Assembly (NCBI GenBank): GCA_022316685.1
Contig: JAKJHU010000030.1
Span: forward strand, 14,211,360-14,275,359
Direction of reading: 5' to 3'
DNA: 64,000 nucleotides
Origin: Progne subis subis
Lineage: Eukaryota > Chordata > Aves > Passeriformes > Hirundinidae
This document shows, piece after piece, positions 30,342 to 42,600 of this stretch. A model generated the notes under the pieces. It saw nothing but the letters and a program-made list of their open reading frames with translations, was not told the DNA's origin and did not search any database. The translations under genes and the position numbers were made by a program. How positions within the stretch are numbered: the first letter of the stretch is position 1; every line of letters starts with the position of its first letter.

Positions 30342-33300
30342 TTTCCCAGAGATTTAACTAATTGTTTATACTGTGTTTGTATACTGAATGCACTGACTTC
30401 TCTAGGCTAATGCAGTTTACACATTACCCAATACCACCAACTTCCCAGCTTTGGCAGAGTGGAGGGACATTGTAGCTGTGGATGCAATGTCAAATGCTCT
30501 TGGTCTTTGGAAAAGACATCCCAGAGCCCAAACACCAAATCTGTCAGGTGATACCTTTGCCCACGGGAATGAGTGAGAGTGTTCAGAAAACAAACCTGAA
30601 AAAAATCCCTTCTCAGCTTTGGGGAGATATGTCACAGGGCTTTTTCTTACTTCTGCTCAAATGTATGAGGGAGAATGCTTTGACTTGTGTGACTGTCCAG
30701 AGGAGCAGCAGTTTACGTCAGGATGTTGTTGTGTGTGCTTGTGTACACAGGCCAGGGGGACCAGGGCATGAATGGGAAACTTGTGCCACCAAAGGACTTT
30801 GCTGAAGCACCGTTAGTCTGGGATATCTGTGACCAATCTGCAAAGAGTATCTATATACTTTTTCACATGCACAGGTACCACTATTCAGTAGCCATCAACA
30901 ATAAAGGCAATGGAAGAAAAAGGAGACCAAATTTCATTATTATTTGGCAAATGAAGAAAACAAAATTAAATTCTTGAAAGCAACTCAAGGTTGTCTCCTG
31001 GAAGCCATCAAGGAATAACTCTGTCATGAAATAAAACTAAAAAGCTTTATCAGGCCTCTGCCACACTTTGTTTCAATTTTGGAATTGTATTTGGAAGGAA
31101 TCCAACAGGGTTCTCCTAGTTCGTCCTTTTTTTTTCCCCTGCCATGCCTTTGGCTTTCATTTTAAAGACTGAAGATATTTGTCTCCACTCCGAGGACAGT
31201 TGGAGCAGCTTCAGGGTGTTAGTGCAGCTACTTTGCTGGTATGAGAACATGAGCAAAAGCACTAGATAACAAAAAGTTGTTTTGAGGTAAGTATCAGGGC
31301 AAAGGAAAGGGAAATTAATATTGGGAGCAATTACATCATTTTAATTAACTATCACAGCAGTTTAAATATCTGGTTCAGATCTCATTTTCATTCCTTTTTC
31401 TTCTCCATGACCTCAGTTATTATCATGTTGGCTTTATCTGCCAGTGCCCATAGTGACACACAGACTTCCGTAAGACTTTGCAAAACACTAACCTCATTTA
31501 GCTGATGCAAATGCCCAGGATTGTTCCAGGGAGGGAACAGGCCTCCTGATGCAAAACTGCTCTGTTTATTTCAGGAAACTCATTGTTTCAATAAGCAACT
31601 TTCTTGTCTGGCCATTCTGCTCCTTGTTTCAGGATGTCAGTCAGTGTCAAAGAATTGGTGATGGTGGGAAGATAAACATCTTCCAGTCTCACTGAGTGAC
31701 ACTGCAGCTCAGCACAGCTGTAAATATTTCCAGCCAGATCACGCAACAAACAGAAACTAATTGCAGCAGTATTTAAAATCTCACCCTGTCCTCTCTAAGG
31801 CAAAATTCCCCTTCATTCCTGGACTCTGTAACAAGGCACTCATGTCAAAATGTGACATGACTTGGTCTTTTGGATCATAAGAGGTTCACTAGAAAGTACA
31901 TATTTCTCATGGTCATTCAGAATCCCAGAAGACCGCACTATGTAGAAAGTCAGCCTAAATAAAGGATGGAATCCCAAAAGCTCCAAGCCAGACTCCAACT
32001 ACAGCACATATAAATAGATTTCCCAAACAATTCTGATTTTTTTCCCCCTATCTTTGGTGTCCGAATATGAATTGACACAGTTGGCTAACTTCAACTAAGA
32101 AAACAAATTAACCATCCTTGTTATATATTCTTTCTATCAAGAATGGGGCTAGGCTCAGCATTTGCTCTTGCAAACAACAGCCTTGTGTTTCTGCTTGACC
32201 TGCAGAGTGTGACCATAGTGCTTAACTGCACATCCAGGATTTAGACACGATATGAAGCTGTACATGTATACATAACTTATATTAATGTTGTATGCCATTT
32301 CTCTGCTTTCATGATAGGTTGGTATTTCTGGATGGTTTCAAGGAAGTCACAGCAAAAGATGAATATTTCTATAGATATTATTTAGAACACATACATAAAT
32401 ATAATACATAAAGTGTTCATACACATATCTGTATTATAAAACATGCCTACTTGTATGTATATACGTGTATATATGTATGTATATTTATTTCCAGTCCTGA
32501 AATCAAAGATCCTGCACTACCAATGCCTTCTGCTCTCTGGCAGTGACGCTGTGCTTTTGCCAGTTTAATTCTCTCACTTAGGAGTGCAAAGACATTCACC
32601 ACTTCCAACCAATACATTTATACCAGCAAATCCTCACCTGTTAATATAATCTCTCCCTCTTCCCAAATCTATGCCATTATAGAAGCATAGCAAATATATT
32701 TATGGAGATGACAAGTACATCTCAGAACAAATTTTGCTATCATAAGCCATGTCTCCAGCAGGAGGCTTTGCTGGCAATGTAAGAATTTACAGCAGTATTG
32801 GCAGCCACTGCAGGCAGCAGCTGGGCAGGAGCATCTCATCCCTACCCTCTGCAGCAGCAGCTGCTTTCTGCCCACAGCTGCAGAGAGCTCCAAGGTCTTT
32901 TCAAAGAGACTGATGATTTCAGCAGCGCCAACCACTAACCACCTCCCACTGTGGTTACAATAGGAGTGATGAAACCTGCAGTTTGAAAGATTGTCTTCTC
33001 AGAGCAGCACCCGCAAATGAAAGAAGAGTAAAAGAGAAAGTGGAACCTCCCCAGAAGCATCTGGGAGTCCCTCACATGGTAGGTAATGATTTTCAGGTTA
33101 TGCTCAAAGCGTGGCAGAAAGTAATGGGTGTTCTACTTGTCTAAAATATATTTCTAACTCAGTGAAATTGCAAGTGATATAAAGAACCTTTGACATTTTG
33201 TTGGTCCTCCCAAATCTTCTGGAGTTCTGTTCCATACCCACTGCAACCTCCATATGGGCCCTCACTTCATGAGAGAGCCTGCACTCACACCAGACACAAC

Positions 33301-35263
33301 AGATTTTCCTAACAAAAGACTTAAAAGGAGGACAACTGTTAGTCTTTTTCTGCTATACTAACTAGCTGTCCTGAGTAAAAACCTGATATGTTTCAGGCTC
33401 TGCATTATCCAAGTATAGCCAACAAGACCAGAAATATAGTCAGCTTTGAGCCGAGGGATAACAACTGCACAGCTGTTGAGATTTTTAGGAACAGGACAAA
33501 AAGATCAGGGAAAAAATATTATTTAAAACATTTTATTCTCAATTCAGTTAAAATTACTCAAATAATTCCACATAAAAGCAATTATTCAAATGACAAGCTG
33601 ACAATTTGCATGAGGAATTATCTATTGTATGTAAGTATCCTTTGCTTCTCTGTGGGCTCTTGATTTCTAAGATTTCCTGTGTTAAATGGTCACACAGCCA
33701 CTGCCTTTCACATTTGTCAGTTTTCTTCAGTAAGATGTTGGTATTGTCAGTATGACAATACTTGTGCTTAACAAGAGGATTCTATTTTTCTTTAACATGT
33801 GGTACACATTTCTTACACTTCAGCTAGGAGAGAAATTAAGGAAATGAGCCCATAGTTCAAGGAAACTTTCCCATTTCTTACCTTTCATACCACTAAGTCA
33901 GAACAGGCAGTCACTCTCACTGCAGCCTGCAGAGCAGCAGAAGTACTGAAGTCCAGTCAGGAATTCATATTCTGTCCAACATAATGACTTTGTTCCATCG
34001 ATGTATATCCACCACTTTAGCAGATGGTACAACTTTGATTTTATTTCACTAGCATGATTGTAAAATAAGGCAAGCAATTCTAGGAAAAATTATTTAATTG
34101 AGAGTTGGCAATTGGAATAAAAACCCCACAATCCTGTAGTAAGATAAAGACTTATTAAGTATTTTCAGTTATTAACATCTCAAAAATAGCAGGAAAATCA
34201 ACTCATTTACAAATATAGCCTCCTTATAACCAGACTAAAAGGATTTAGAGGATTCACCAAAAGCCTGAACAGGCTCTATTGTTCAGAGATAATTTAAACC
34301 ATCCTGTGCAGTTTCAGTAATTTAAATACCACTGGGGCACCAGATCAGGGAAGATCTGCTTAGTTGTTTCTGATCACACAGGAGTCAGGGAGCAATTCAG
34401 GTTAGGAAGCATGCTTGACAGTCTCCCAGATATCAACATCCATTCCTATGTCCCCAATCAGCAAAGAGGCATCAAGTGCATACTTTGTCTCATTATTTGG
34501 CTCTGTTCACTCTGAAACCATTGCTGGGAACACACTGTGATGAGACATAAATACAGTAAAAAAACATCCTGCTGTTTATGTAGGCCCTAATCCCGCAGAA
34601 AATGTTTTGTGAGAAACCCCCCACTTAAACAGTGTCCTCCTGACCATAAGAGTTCCGCACTTGGGCTCTGGGACCTGCTGCAAGAAGTTCCTTCAGAGGA
34701 ATGTCTGTGTCTCTTCTATGCAGTCAATACATGTCTCATTTAAAACTATTTTTTGAGAAGGCACTCAAATCTGTGCTCAGATTTAAGTAAATTACAAGTG
34801 ACATCTGAAGTCACAGGAGTTTGCTGGGCTTGAAATGCAAATGAAATGAGACAAACTCAAGTCCAAGTGCAATTGTTAGAAAACATGATTTCTTTTAAAA
34901 AAAGCCTTTGTTTTCATTCTCACCACTGAGATTTGAAAATTAAATAAAAAGAAAGACAAAATAAATGGCACAGGGAATATTTTGAGGGACAAGAGAGTGG
35001 GTGGGAGGATACACTGAATTCAGAAGATTGAGAAGCTGGGCATTATGTTCAAATAAAGTGACAGTTCAGAGTTCAGTGCAACTTTGATTCTTTATTTCCC
35101 ACAGGAGGCTCTTGTATTCCTGATGAAATAGATTACTATGGATTTTATTTTCCATAAAACAAACACATAATATTCTTTGGGAAAGGGTTCATTTACATCC
35201 ACTATTGAAGTAATTGGCAGAAAGTGAATGGGACAGGTTAGGCACCTGCATGGAAACTGGGAA

Positions 35264-35297
35264 AAAGAGGAAAAAGGAAAAAGGAGGAAAAAGGAGT
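35264..35297. repeat. Purine-only GGAAAAA tract
   Basis: All purines on the plus strand, with GGAAAAA/GAGGAAAAA units repeated about four times. This composition can form triplex DNA. Confidence 0.85.
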
Positions 35298-37411
35298 CTG
35301 GAGAAATAGAGGGATTCTGTGTGCATATAGGAACAAAGCCCATCAAAGTTCCAGCATTTCAGTAAGTAAAGTTCATTGTTAAACTTTGGTCCTGAGACAG
35401 ACCAGAACAGAATTAGAGACTTGTTTGTGCTTAGAAGAGGAAATTTTTGCTATGTTCATACCTAGTGAAATGTTATAACAATTGGTTATACACCCCTCAC
35501 TTTTAAGAGACAGGACACAATCTGTTTTACAGGAGAGACTGGGAAAGCAAGCAGAAATATTCTGCAAGGTCAGGTCCTGTAAACCAAAATAAACCAAGGG
35601 ACTTAACATTGAGAGTAAAGAGTCATGCACAGATTCCAGGCGAGAAATCCCCATTGAAAGAGAGTGATAGTGAAAATCCAGATTCCATCAAGGGCTCTTC
35701 CAGAAGACCAGTGAAAGAATGAGAAAAACTTGCACAAACTGTGGGGGTGAGTTAGATTTCACAGCTGGCCTGTTATGTTTGACATGGCAAGGGGAGACCA
35801 GGCTGACAAACCCACACCAGCTGCCAGAGAGCAAATGGCAGGATAAAGACCAACAACCTTGAGTCCACCTGGACTAAGGTCTCCAAGGACTAAGGTCATA
35901 AAGATTCAAGACTGAGAAAATTCTGAAGGACACAAGCAATTGGGAAGTACCTGGATGAGAAACCATGAAACAAATCAAGCAACCAGCAGGAGCAGAAAAT
36001 TGAATGGACTTTGCACACATTTATCAAAAGTGCAGGTGCCTTCACACAGTTAAAGCAAAGTGGAGAAATATGGTGAAAGTCACAGACCACAGAATAGATA
36101 CTTGGAAGAGTAAAACTGGTCAAAAGGAAAGCATTTGTCACAAAATACCACAGCCTTACAGAACATCTTGAATGAACAGGGAGTGTAGGATCAGGGGCTA
36201 AATAAAGTCAGGCTATGGCTTCCACCAAGAGATAAAGGAAATACTCTCAGAGAGATGCTGAGATAAGGATATCCATGGCCATATTTAGAATGGAGGGATT
36301 CCTTATACTCACCTTTGGGTGGATGGCATAAGTTTTATAAAATACTGTATAAAAGTTAAACACAAACATGTTCAGGCAAACACATTTTATGCAGACAGTG
36401 GGGCCAGGAGAGGAATTGAGCTTTGTGCCTTTGAGAGCTGCTGCTGCTGAGAGCTTTAGGGCAACAGGTAAGGCTCTGTCCAGAACAAGACTCTACAAAC
36501 TGAAGCAACTCAAAGTCTAAGCCTGGCTATTTTACAAGAAAACCTACTCTGAGACATTATATTTTATGCCATGTGCATGGTGCCAGGATATATGTGCAAG
36601 ATAGGATTTCCTTCCATGGTGGCTTAGCAGTAATCTCACCAAATTTAAGATTTGGCATCATAAAATAGAAGAATGTGTGTACTTAGCAGTCCTGAATACT
36701 CAGCTTAAAGCAAACCACATACACGTCATGCATTAACAAAGAGGTTTTGCAGTAAAAGCAAAGATTTGACAGATTTCTGAAATCTCAAACAGATATTGTG
36801 AGATAATATCAGAATTGGAATACTCTCTCTGTGTCAGGAAGCAATGCTGCCACAGTGGATTACAGCTCTGGTTGGGAAAAGAGGTCTGCTGGCAGCCTTC
36901 AGGAATCAGCTGTGGCCAGGAAACTGAGAGCAAGTTTTATAACCTTATTTTGTAACAGCAAGAGGCCACAGAACAACAGAAAAACTAAACCCACTAGTGC
37001 CAAGTGAGAATTTCAGCACAGAATAAAGCTAACAAAACTATTAGAAAGAAGAAAACATAGCAAAAAATCTGACTGCACGGACAAAACACAGAAAAAAAAA
37101 AATCCCCCCAAAACTGTTTTGTATTGCTGTGTACTCTCCCAAGTACCTGATAGTGAGGTTTTAAATGTACCATGACTGACAGTACGTATCAAAACTTGGA
37201 TGATGGGATGATGTAGGTGACTCAGGCCTGAGGCCAAGACACAGCCTGTGTTTCTGAATCCTGTCCCATACAGCTACAGAGAAATGGTATGGTGCCACTG
37301 TCATTCAGGGTGTCATTCAGGGTAGCTGCTCTTTTAATAGAGGTAAGTCTAAACACAGCTCTTGAAGAATCAGAGAAAGACAAAGCCAGGATCAGATCCA
37401 GGAGGACTGAG

Positions 37412-37800
37412 AGAGAATCACAGGATCACAGACGCACAGAATAACCTGAGCTGGAAGGCACCACAAGCGTCATCAAGTCCAACTTCCAGCCCTGCACTGG
37501 GAGCATTTCTAAGAGTGACACCATCTGCCTGAGAACATTTTCCAAACACTTCTTGAGCTCTGGTAGGTTTGGTGTCCCTTGCCACTTCCCTGGACGGCCT
37601 GTTCCAGTGCCAAACACACTCTGGGTGAGGAACATTTTCCTAATATTCAACCTAAACATCCCCTGACACAACTTCAGGCCATTCCCTCTGGCCCTGTCAC
37701 TGGTCACCACAGAGAAGAGATCAGTGCCTGCCCCTCCTCTTCCCCTCATGAAGAAATTGTAGACTGCAATTGTCTCCTCTTCTCCAGTCTGATCAAACCA
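37412..37800 (-). mobile_element. CR1 LINE 3' end with ORF2 C-terminus
   Basis: On plus it begins GAATCACAGGATCACAG, then AAGGCACCACAAGCGTCATC and AAGTCCAAC. Minus-strand translation gives the end of CR1 ORF2: DLFSVVTSDRARGNGLKLCQ, GMFRLNIRKMFL, and after a frameshift ELKKCLENVLRQMV. The RGNG.KL and FRL.IRK blocks are the same as in the 51-kb copy. 5'-truncated near 37800 (TCTCCTCTTCTCCAGTCTG). Dead copy. Confidence 0.88.
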
Positions 37801-39247
37801 AATGACACAGATGTGCTGTCATCAAAGGAAATAAAATCCACTGGAGCAAAAGATACATTTTCCTTGGCAAGTCATCCTCTAACAGAACAAAAACAGAATC
37901 CAGCTCTACACCAGGATTAATAACAGAAACAAGATATAAGAGAGGAGTTGAAAGGTTAAAAACATGCCCAAAATCCACTAGTTAAAGGACCAAGTGGATT
38001 AGGTGGCATCTTTATAAGCACCACCTATGTGCCCATGTGCTTTCACACCACCCATTGCCAGGTTTGTGCAGGGTGTGAAAGGCCCCTGCTTTTCAGATAT
38101 ACAATATGAAGGAAAAGGGAAGCTGGGGGAGGGAATGATAAAGTAATATTCACAAAACAATAGAGAAACTTAGAATTTTTTTTACTAAAAAATTTTGTAA
38201 GGCATGACAATGTCAGAAAATTTTCCTGAATGGGTAATTTTTCTTATTAAAAAGAAACCATTATGAGTAACATATTTTTCATGTAAAACATAAGTTGTTT
38301 TGTTGACTTACGCTGTTCAAATTCTGCAGAAGCTTCAAGTGAAACGAAACCAGCAGCATTTGTTTGTCATTGACATTTTCAGAGCCTCAAAGAATCTTTT
38401 GGAGTGTCAAAGCAACATAAGTACTGATCTTCCCCTATTATTCCCATCCCACAGTAAGCTAAAAAGCAGTTTGCATTGGCATTTTGCTGTTAGCAAGTCA
38501 CAGATCCACTGAAACCTAATGGAGGTAAAAAAACCCACACATCTTCAGCATTATGCATCTGAGTCTCTCCATCCCCATCTTCTCAAATCGCACTCTCTTA
38601 CAAAAAGAAATGAAATATTTTGGCTTTCTTTCAGTACAGTAAAACCTGCAGTAGCTCTGTTTCTTGTACTCCAGAGACTCATCCTGTTAACTTAGGCCGT
38701 AGGGAGCACACGAGAACTCAGAGAACAGCTTTAAAAAACTGCTCTAAACTGCCTGAAGGGACTCATTGGCACCTGGCCTTAAGGGCTCTGGTGGCTCAGG
38801 AGCTGACACGAAACACTCCAGGGTTTGTTAAGACACAAGGAGGCTCCTGCCAGGTCACCTTGTCCACCAATGACTTCAATACCCAGTGAGAAAACTGATG
38901 TGTTCCTCAGGGGCTGAGAACATCAATATTGGAGCTATCCTAAAGCACACATCCAAATCACCAGCTTTTAGACCATCATCTTTCTTACAGTGTGCAAGCA
39001 AAAGAAATACACAAAGAAAATTTATAGGCACAGGAAAGTAAACCGGAACAGGACTTCAAAGGGGATTTAGACAATCCCCCTTTGGATGCCAAATCTCCCA
39101 CTTGCCAAGACCATTTCTGAGAGATGTTTGTCATGAAATCTGCAGGAGATTTCACCGCCTCTTTCAGTAGCATGTTGCAATGTTTAATTGTATTCAAAAT
39201 TTTTCTCCTAAAGTATCACCTGAATCTTTGCTGAAAGGTCAATTGTT
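37801..39247. other. Unannotated sequence
   Basis: No gene or named repeat recognised. It carries an almost uninterrupted A/T stretch at 38160-38290. Confidence 0.5.
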
Positions 39248-39600
39248 TCTTGTCCAGCTTCCAAATGTTCACAGAACAATTTACAACTAGCCTCTTCGTA
39301 ATAGCTTTAAATATATCAGAGGGTTGTTATCATGTCACCAGTAGGCTCTACTTCTCTAGACTAAACAAACTCTGTCCCTTAAACCTTCCTCCAAAGGTCA
39401 TGTTTCTAAAGACTGTTGTCATTCTTGCTCCCCTTCTCCGCATTATCTACAATTTTTCCACTTTATAGAAATGTGGCCTTGGAAACTGGATGTAGAACTT
39501 CAACTGGGAGATGACTAGAGGCAAAAAGAGTGAAAAATAATTAGCCCTGGTGCCTAACACACAATATATAGGATAATCTGATGAAATGATGAAATTTGCT
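39248..39600 (-). mobile_element. Ancient LINE relic (CR1/L3-like)
   Basis: Plus-strand blocks GGGTTGTTATCATGTCACC, CTACTTCTCTAGACTAAACA, AAAGGTCATGTTTCTA, TTGCTCCCCTTCTCCGCATT, AATTTTTCCACTTTATAGAAATGTGG and AACTGGATGTAGAACTTCAAC occur in the order known from an amniote-wide LINE 3' region (consensus: TTATCATGTCCCCCTCAGTC, TTCTCTAGACTAAACAATCC, GAAATGTGGTGCCCAGAACT). Divergence is high. Minus strand by family orientation. Limits approximate. Confidence 0.7.
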
Positions 39601-42600
39601 GATGCTCTGACCAAAACAAACCAACCAACCAAAAAAATCACTGCATCAATCAAGTAACTATACCCCAGTCTATGTACACACATTGTTTGCATGTAGAAAG
39701 CAATACTCCCATTTGCAAGGACTTCTGTTTTGCAAAGCTGTATTCCTTTCAGTTATAGTTAGCACAGGCCAAGACTTTTTAGAAGTACATGCTAAAAGCT
39801 GGACTTCTAAATCCCTGTTAGGTCGCTGAAGTAATTGCCTTTGATCTTCATACGCTGTCAAGATGCAGCAACACCTAGTTCTGCAATCTCACAATCTCTG
39901 TGGGCCTTGAGTACAGGCTTTGAATCTTAATTTTAAGCATCTTTTTTGTTGTTTAGAGCTGAGAGCAAAAACACTACTCCTTGATGTGTCCAGTTAACTA
40001 TATCCTAAACTCTACAGGTCTGGTAGACAGAGTCATTTTTTTTTGACAGTTCCCACACAGAGAGCTGGGGAGCACATGGTCAGTTCCTGGCATCACTCAG
40101 CACCACATCCTGTTACAGTTGGCTTTAAAAGAAGGTCAAATTTAAAGATATTCCAATAAAGAGAATCCAAAATTTCTCTCAGAAGTCTGTCAGAGTTAAT
40201 GTTTGGGTATTCTAAAAATATGTCACTCTCTTGGGAGGCTCTGGAGTTAACTATCGTGGCTAATCTGAGTCCACTACTCCTGGGTTTGTGTAAGTGCCTG
40301 CTGGAATCCCCTTTTATCTTCTGTCTGAAAAGTCATAAATCTTCAGATATACTCTAATAATGCTTCAGGAAAAAAAAAAAAAATCTAAGAACTGAGATTG
40401 CTTAGAACTTACACTGGGGATTTTTTCAGAGATTAAATTCTTGAGTGATGTGACCACAGACTGCCAGTAAATCTTGCTATTCTGCATGGAAACATCCAGG
40501 TGGCTTGAACATCTGGGGAGGAAATGTCAAATTGTCTGGCATGCAGCGCTTACAGTGACTCCTCCTCTCTGATGACATGCTGTACATCTTCTAGAGTTTC
40601 CCATCACAGCTCCAATGACTTTTAAAAATATGAAGAGTATCATAAGACTACTCTTGATATCCCTTCCTTATCCCCCAGTGCCACAATTTGCATGAGAGAT
40701 AACAAAACCAGTAGGTGTTCCTCTGGAGTGAATGATCAATGCTGCCCACTTCACTGGTATCACCAACACAAGCCTATGAAAGTGTTGAGGAGACATTTGG
40801 ACACCATGAACACTGCAGATTTGGGAGCGACAGATGCTGTGGCTCCTGAAACCACTCTGAAAAAAAATAGAGGATGGCAAACCCTTCTCAGAAATTACAG
40901 AATTACAATTCAGTTCTCCTGAACAATTCTTCAGACTTTGAAGCACCTTTAAAGCTTTACTTACTTTTTCACTTTTTATTGCTTTACAATGGCAGTAGGT
41001 ATGTGAATAGAAGTGTCTGCACACCGCTGACAGAATAAAGAACACCATGAGTTACTCAGCTGTCACCAAAGACATAGCTCAACTTTTATCCTCACTGAGG
41101 TCTTATTTCCTTAGCTAAGCACTTCTGAGTAAATCTCAAGTAACAAACAAAGCCTTGATTAGAATTTGCAAAGTAATAATTGGTAAGTAGATAAATCACA
41201 GAGGGAATTCCTCACCTTCACATATAGCACTGTCAGGAAGAATTCTCAATGGTTGCCTTGCTGGAGCTAAGGTGACAGCTACCAGGGCTGAGATGACACA
41301 TTGGCCCTTCATACTCCGTAGCAATAAGCACATTTCCCTCAGTCTGATAGGCTTCCAAGACACAATTTTGAAATTAAAAAGTCTCCAAGCTACTCCAATG
41401 TTCATGGATAACTTACCAGTAACTTACCAGTAATGTACAGGTCTGGCACTGAATACTTATTTGAAAACATTTTGATCTAAACACTTGCATTTCTTTATCT
41501 GTGTATTTTATTGTTGGTAAATGGTTAAAAACTTTTGTCCCAAGGAAATTCTCCTAGTATTATTCTTTTTCCTTTTCTCTTGTTTGGGACTCGGACGAAC
41601 CTATATTTTTTCTTCTCAGTCCTCCATAGGAATTTTGGCAGTAATAGTATTTAAATGCAAGTTCATGTACTTGTTCTATCAAACACAGAGTTCACTGACA
41701 GAGAACGTAATATCATAAAGTGGAAGACTTTATGTATCTGTACTTGCTAGAGAAGCATCACTAATTTAAGCAGATTTACCACAGCAATGTCAAAATTAGA
41801 TGTGGGTCTTTTTTGCAATCATATTCTGAATAATTCAGTCAACTAAACATTTTGGTTTATATGGCCACAGGTTTCCAATGTGACTTCCACTTGCTGGCCC
41901 AGAAGAATGCTGAGTGTTGATGTTGTCCTTCTGCCAATCACATCCAGATGTCAGGACATTGTGGAGTATTTCAGATCAGACTAAATGCCCATGTAAAGGC
42001 AACCAAACCTCAATCCTGGTATCCAACAGATAATCCCTAGTAGCAGATAGATGGTTACACACACCCACATCTGTTTGCACACACAGACACACACAACCCT
42101 TTTATAAGAGTATACACACTCCACTGCAGCTGGCACTGCCCTGAGCCATTGCAGGAGCTTCTGGACTGCTCAGCTATTTGAGAATTAGTCTCTACATAAG
42201 GTCAGTTTTTTCCTATTTTTTCCCCTGTATTACCAGGACACAATTCCAAGGAGGAATCCCATCCTCTTCCTTATCTTATGTCGTGCAGATAAACAGAACA
42301 ATGTGTTTGCCTGTACTGTTCATTTTCCATAAGCACAAACACAGAGCAAAGCACACAAGTGGAGAGTACCAAAGTGGCAGATGATTATCTTCCAAACAGA
42401 TGGACACTGCTACTTAGGAACTGTGTACTGTGTGTGCACGCACATGCAATAGCAATTCCATGGAGGCAAGAGTTGTTCATTGCTCTTTTGAGAAATGTCT
42501 CTTCTAAGTACATGTGCAAATCTCTTTTCAAAGATATACAAGTGATCACTTTGGCAGAATAAGCAAATTCGAAATTTCCCAATACCAGTCTGGAAACCTG

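Larger units (their letters stand above)
29391..37411. other. Long stretch (8 kb) without recognised genes and with few repeats
   Basis: Low-complexity patches only: AT-rich 29570-29730; (CAAA)n at 30315-30341; TATG/TACG-rich 32451-32490; a purine tract with GGAAAAA units at 35264-35297; CAG/CTG-rich 32760-32890; a 12-bp perfect tandem (TGTCATTCAGGG) at 37299-37322. CAGGTAAG at 36465-36472 is a good splice-donor match, but I see no exon ending there. No coding frame shows a domain. Confidence 0.5.

Noticed and set aside
36465..36472. CAGGTAAG splice-donor match as evidence for an exon
   Set aside because: No open frame with a domain ends there and no acceptor pairing is evident; a donor match alone is common by chance.
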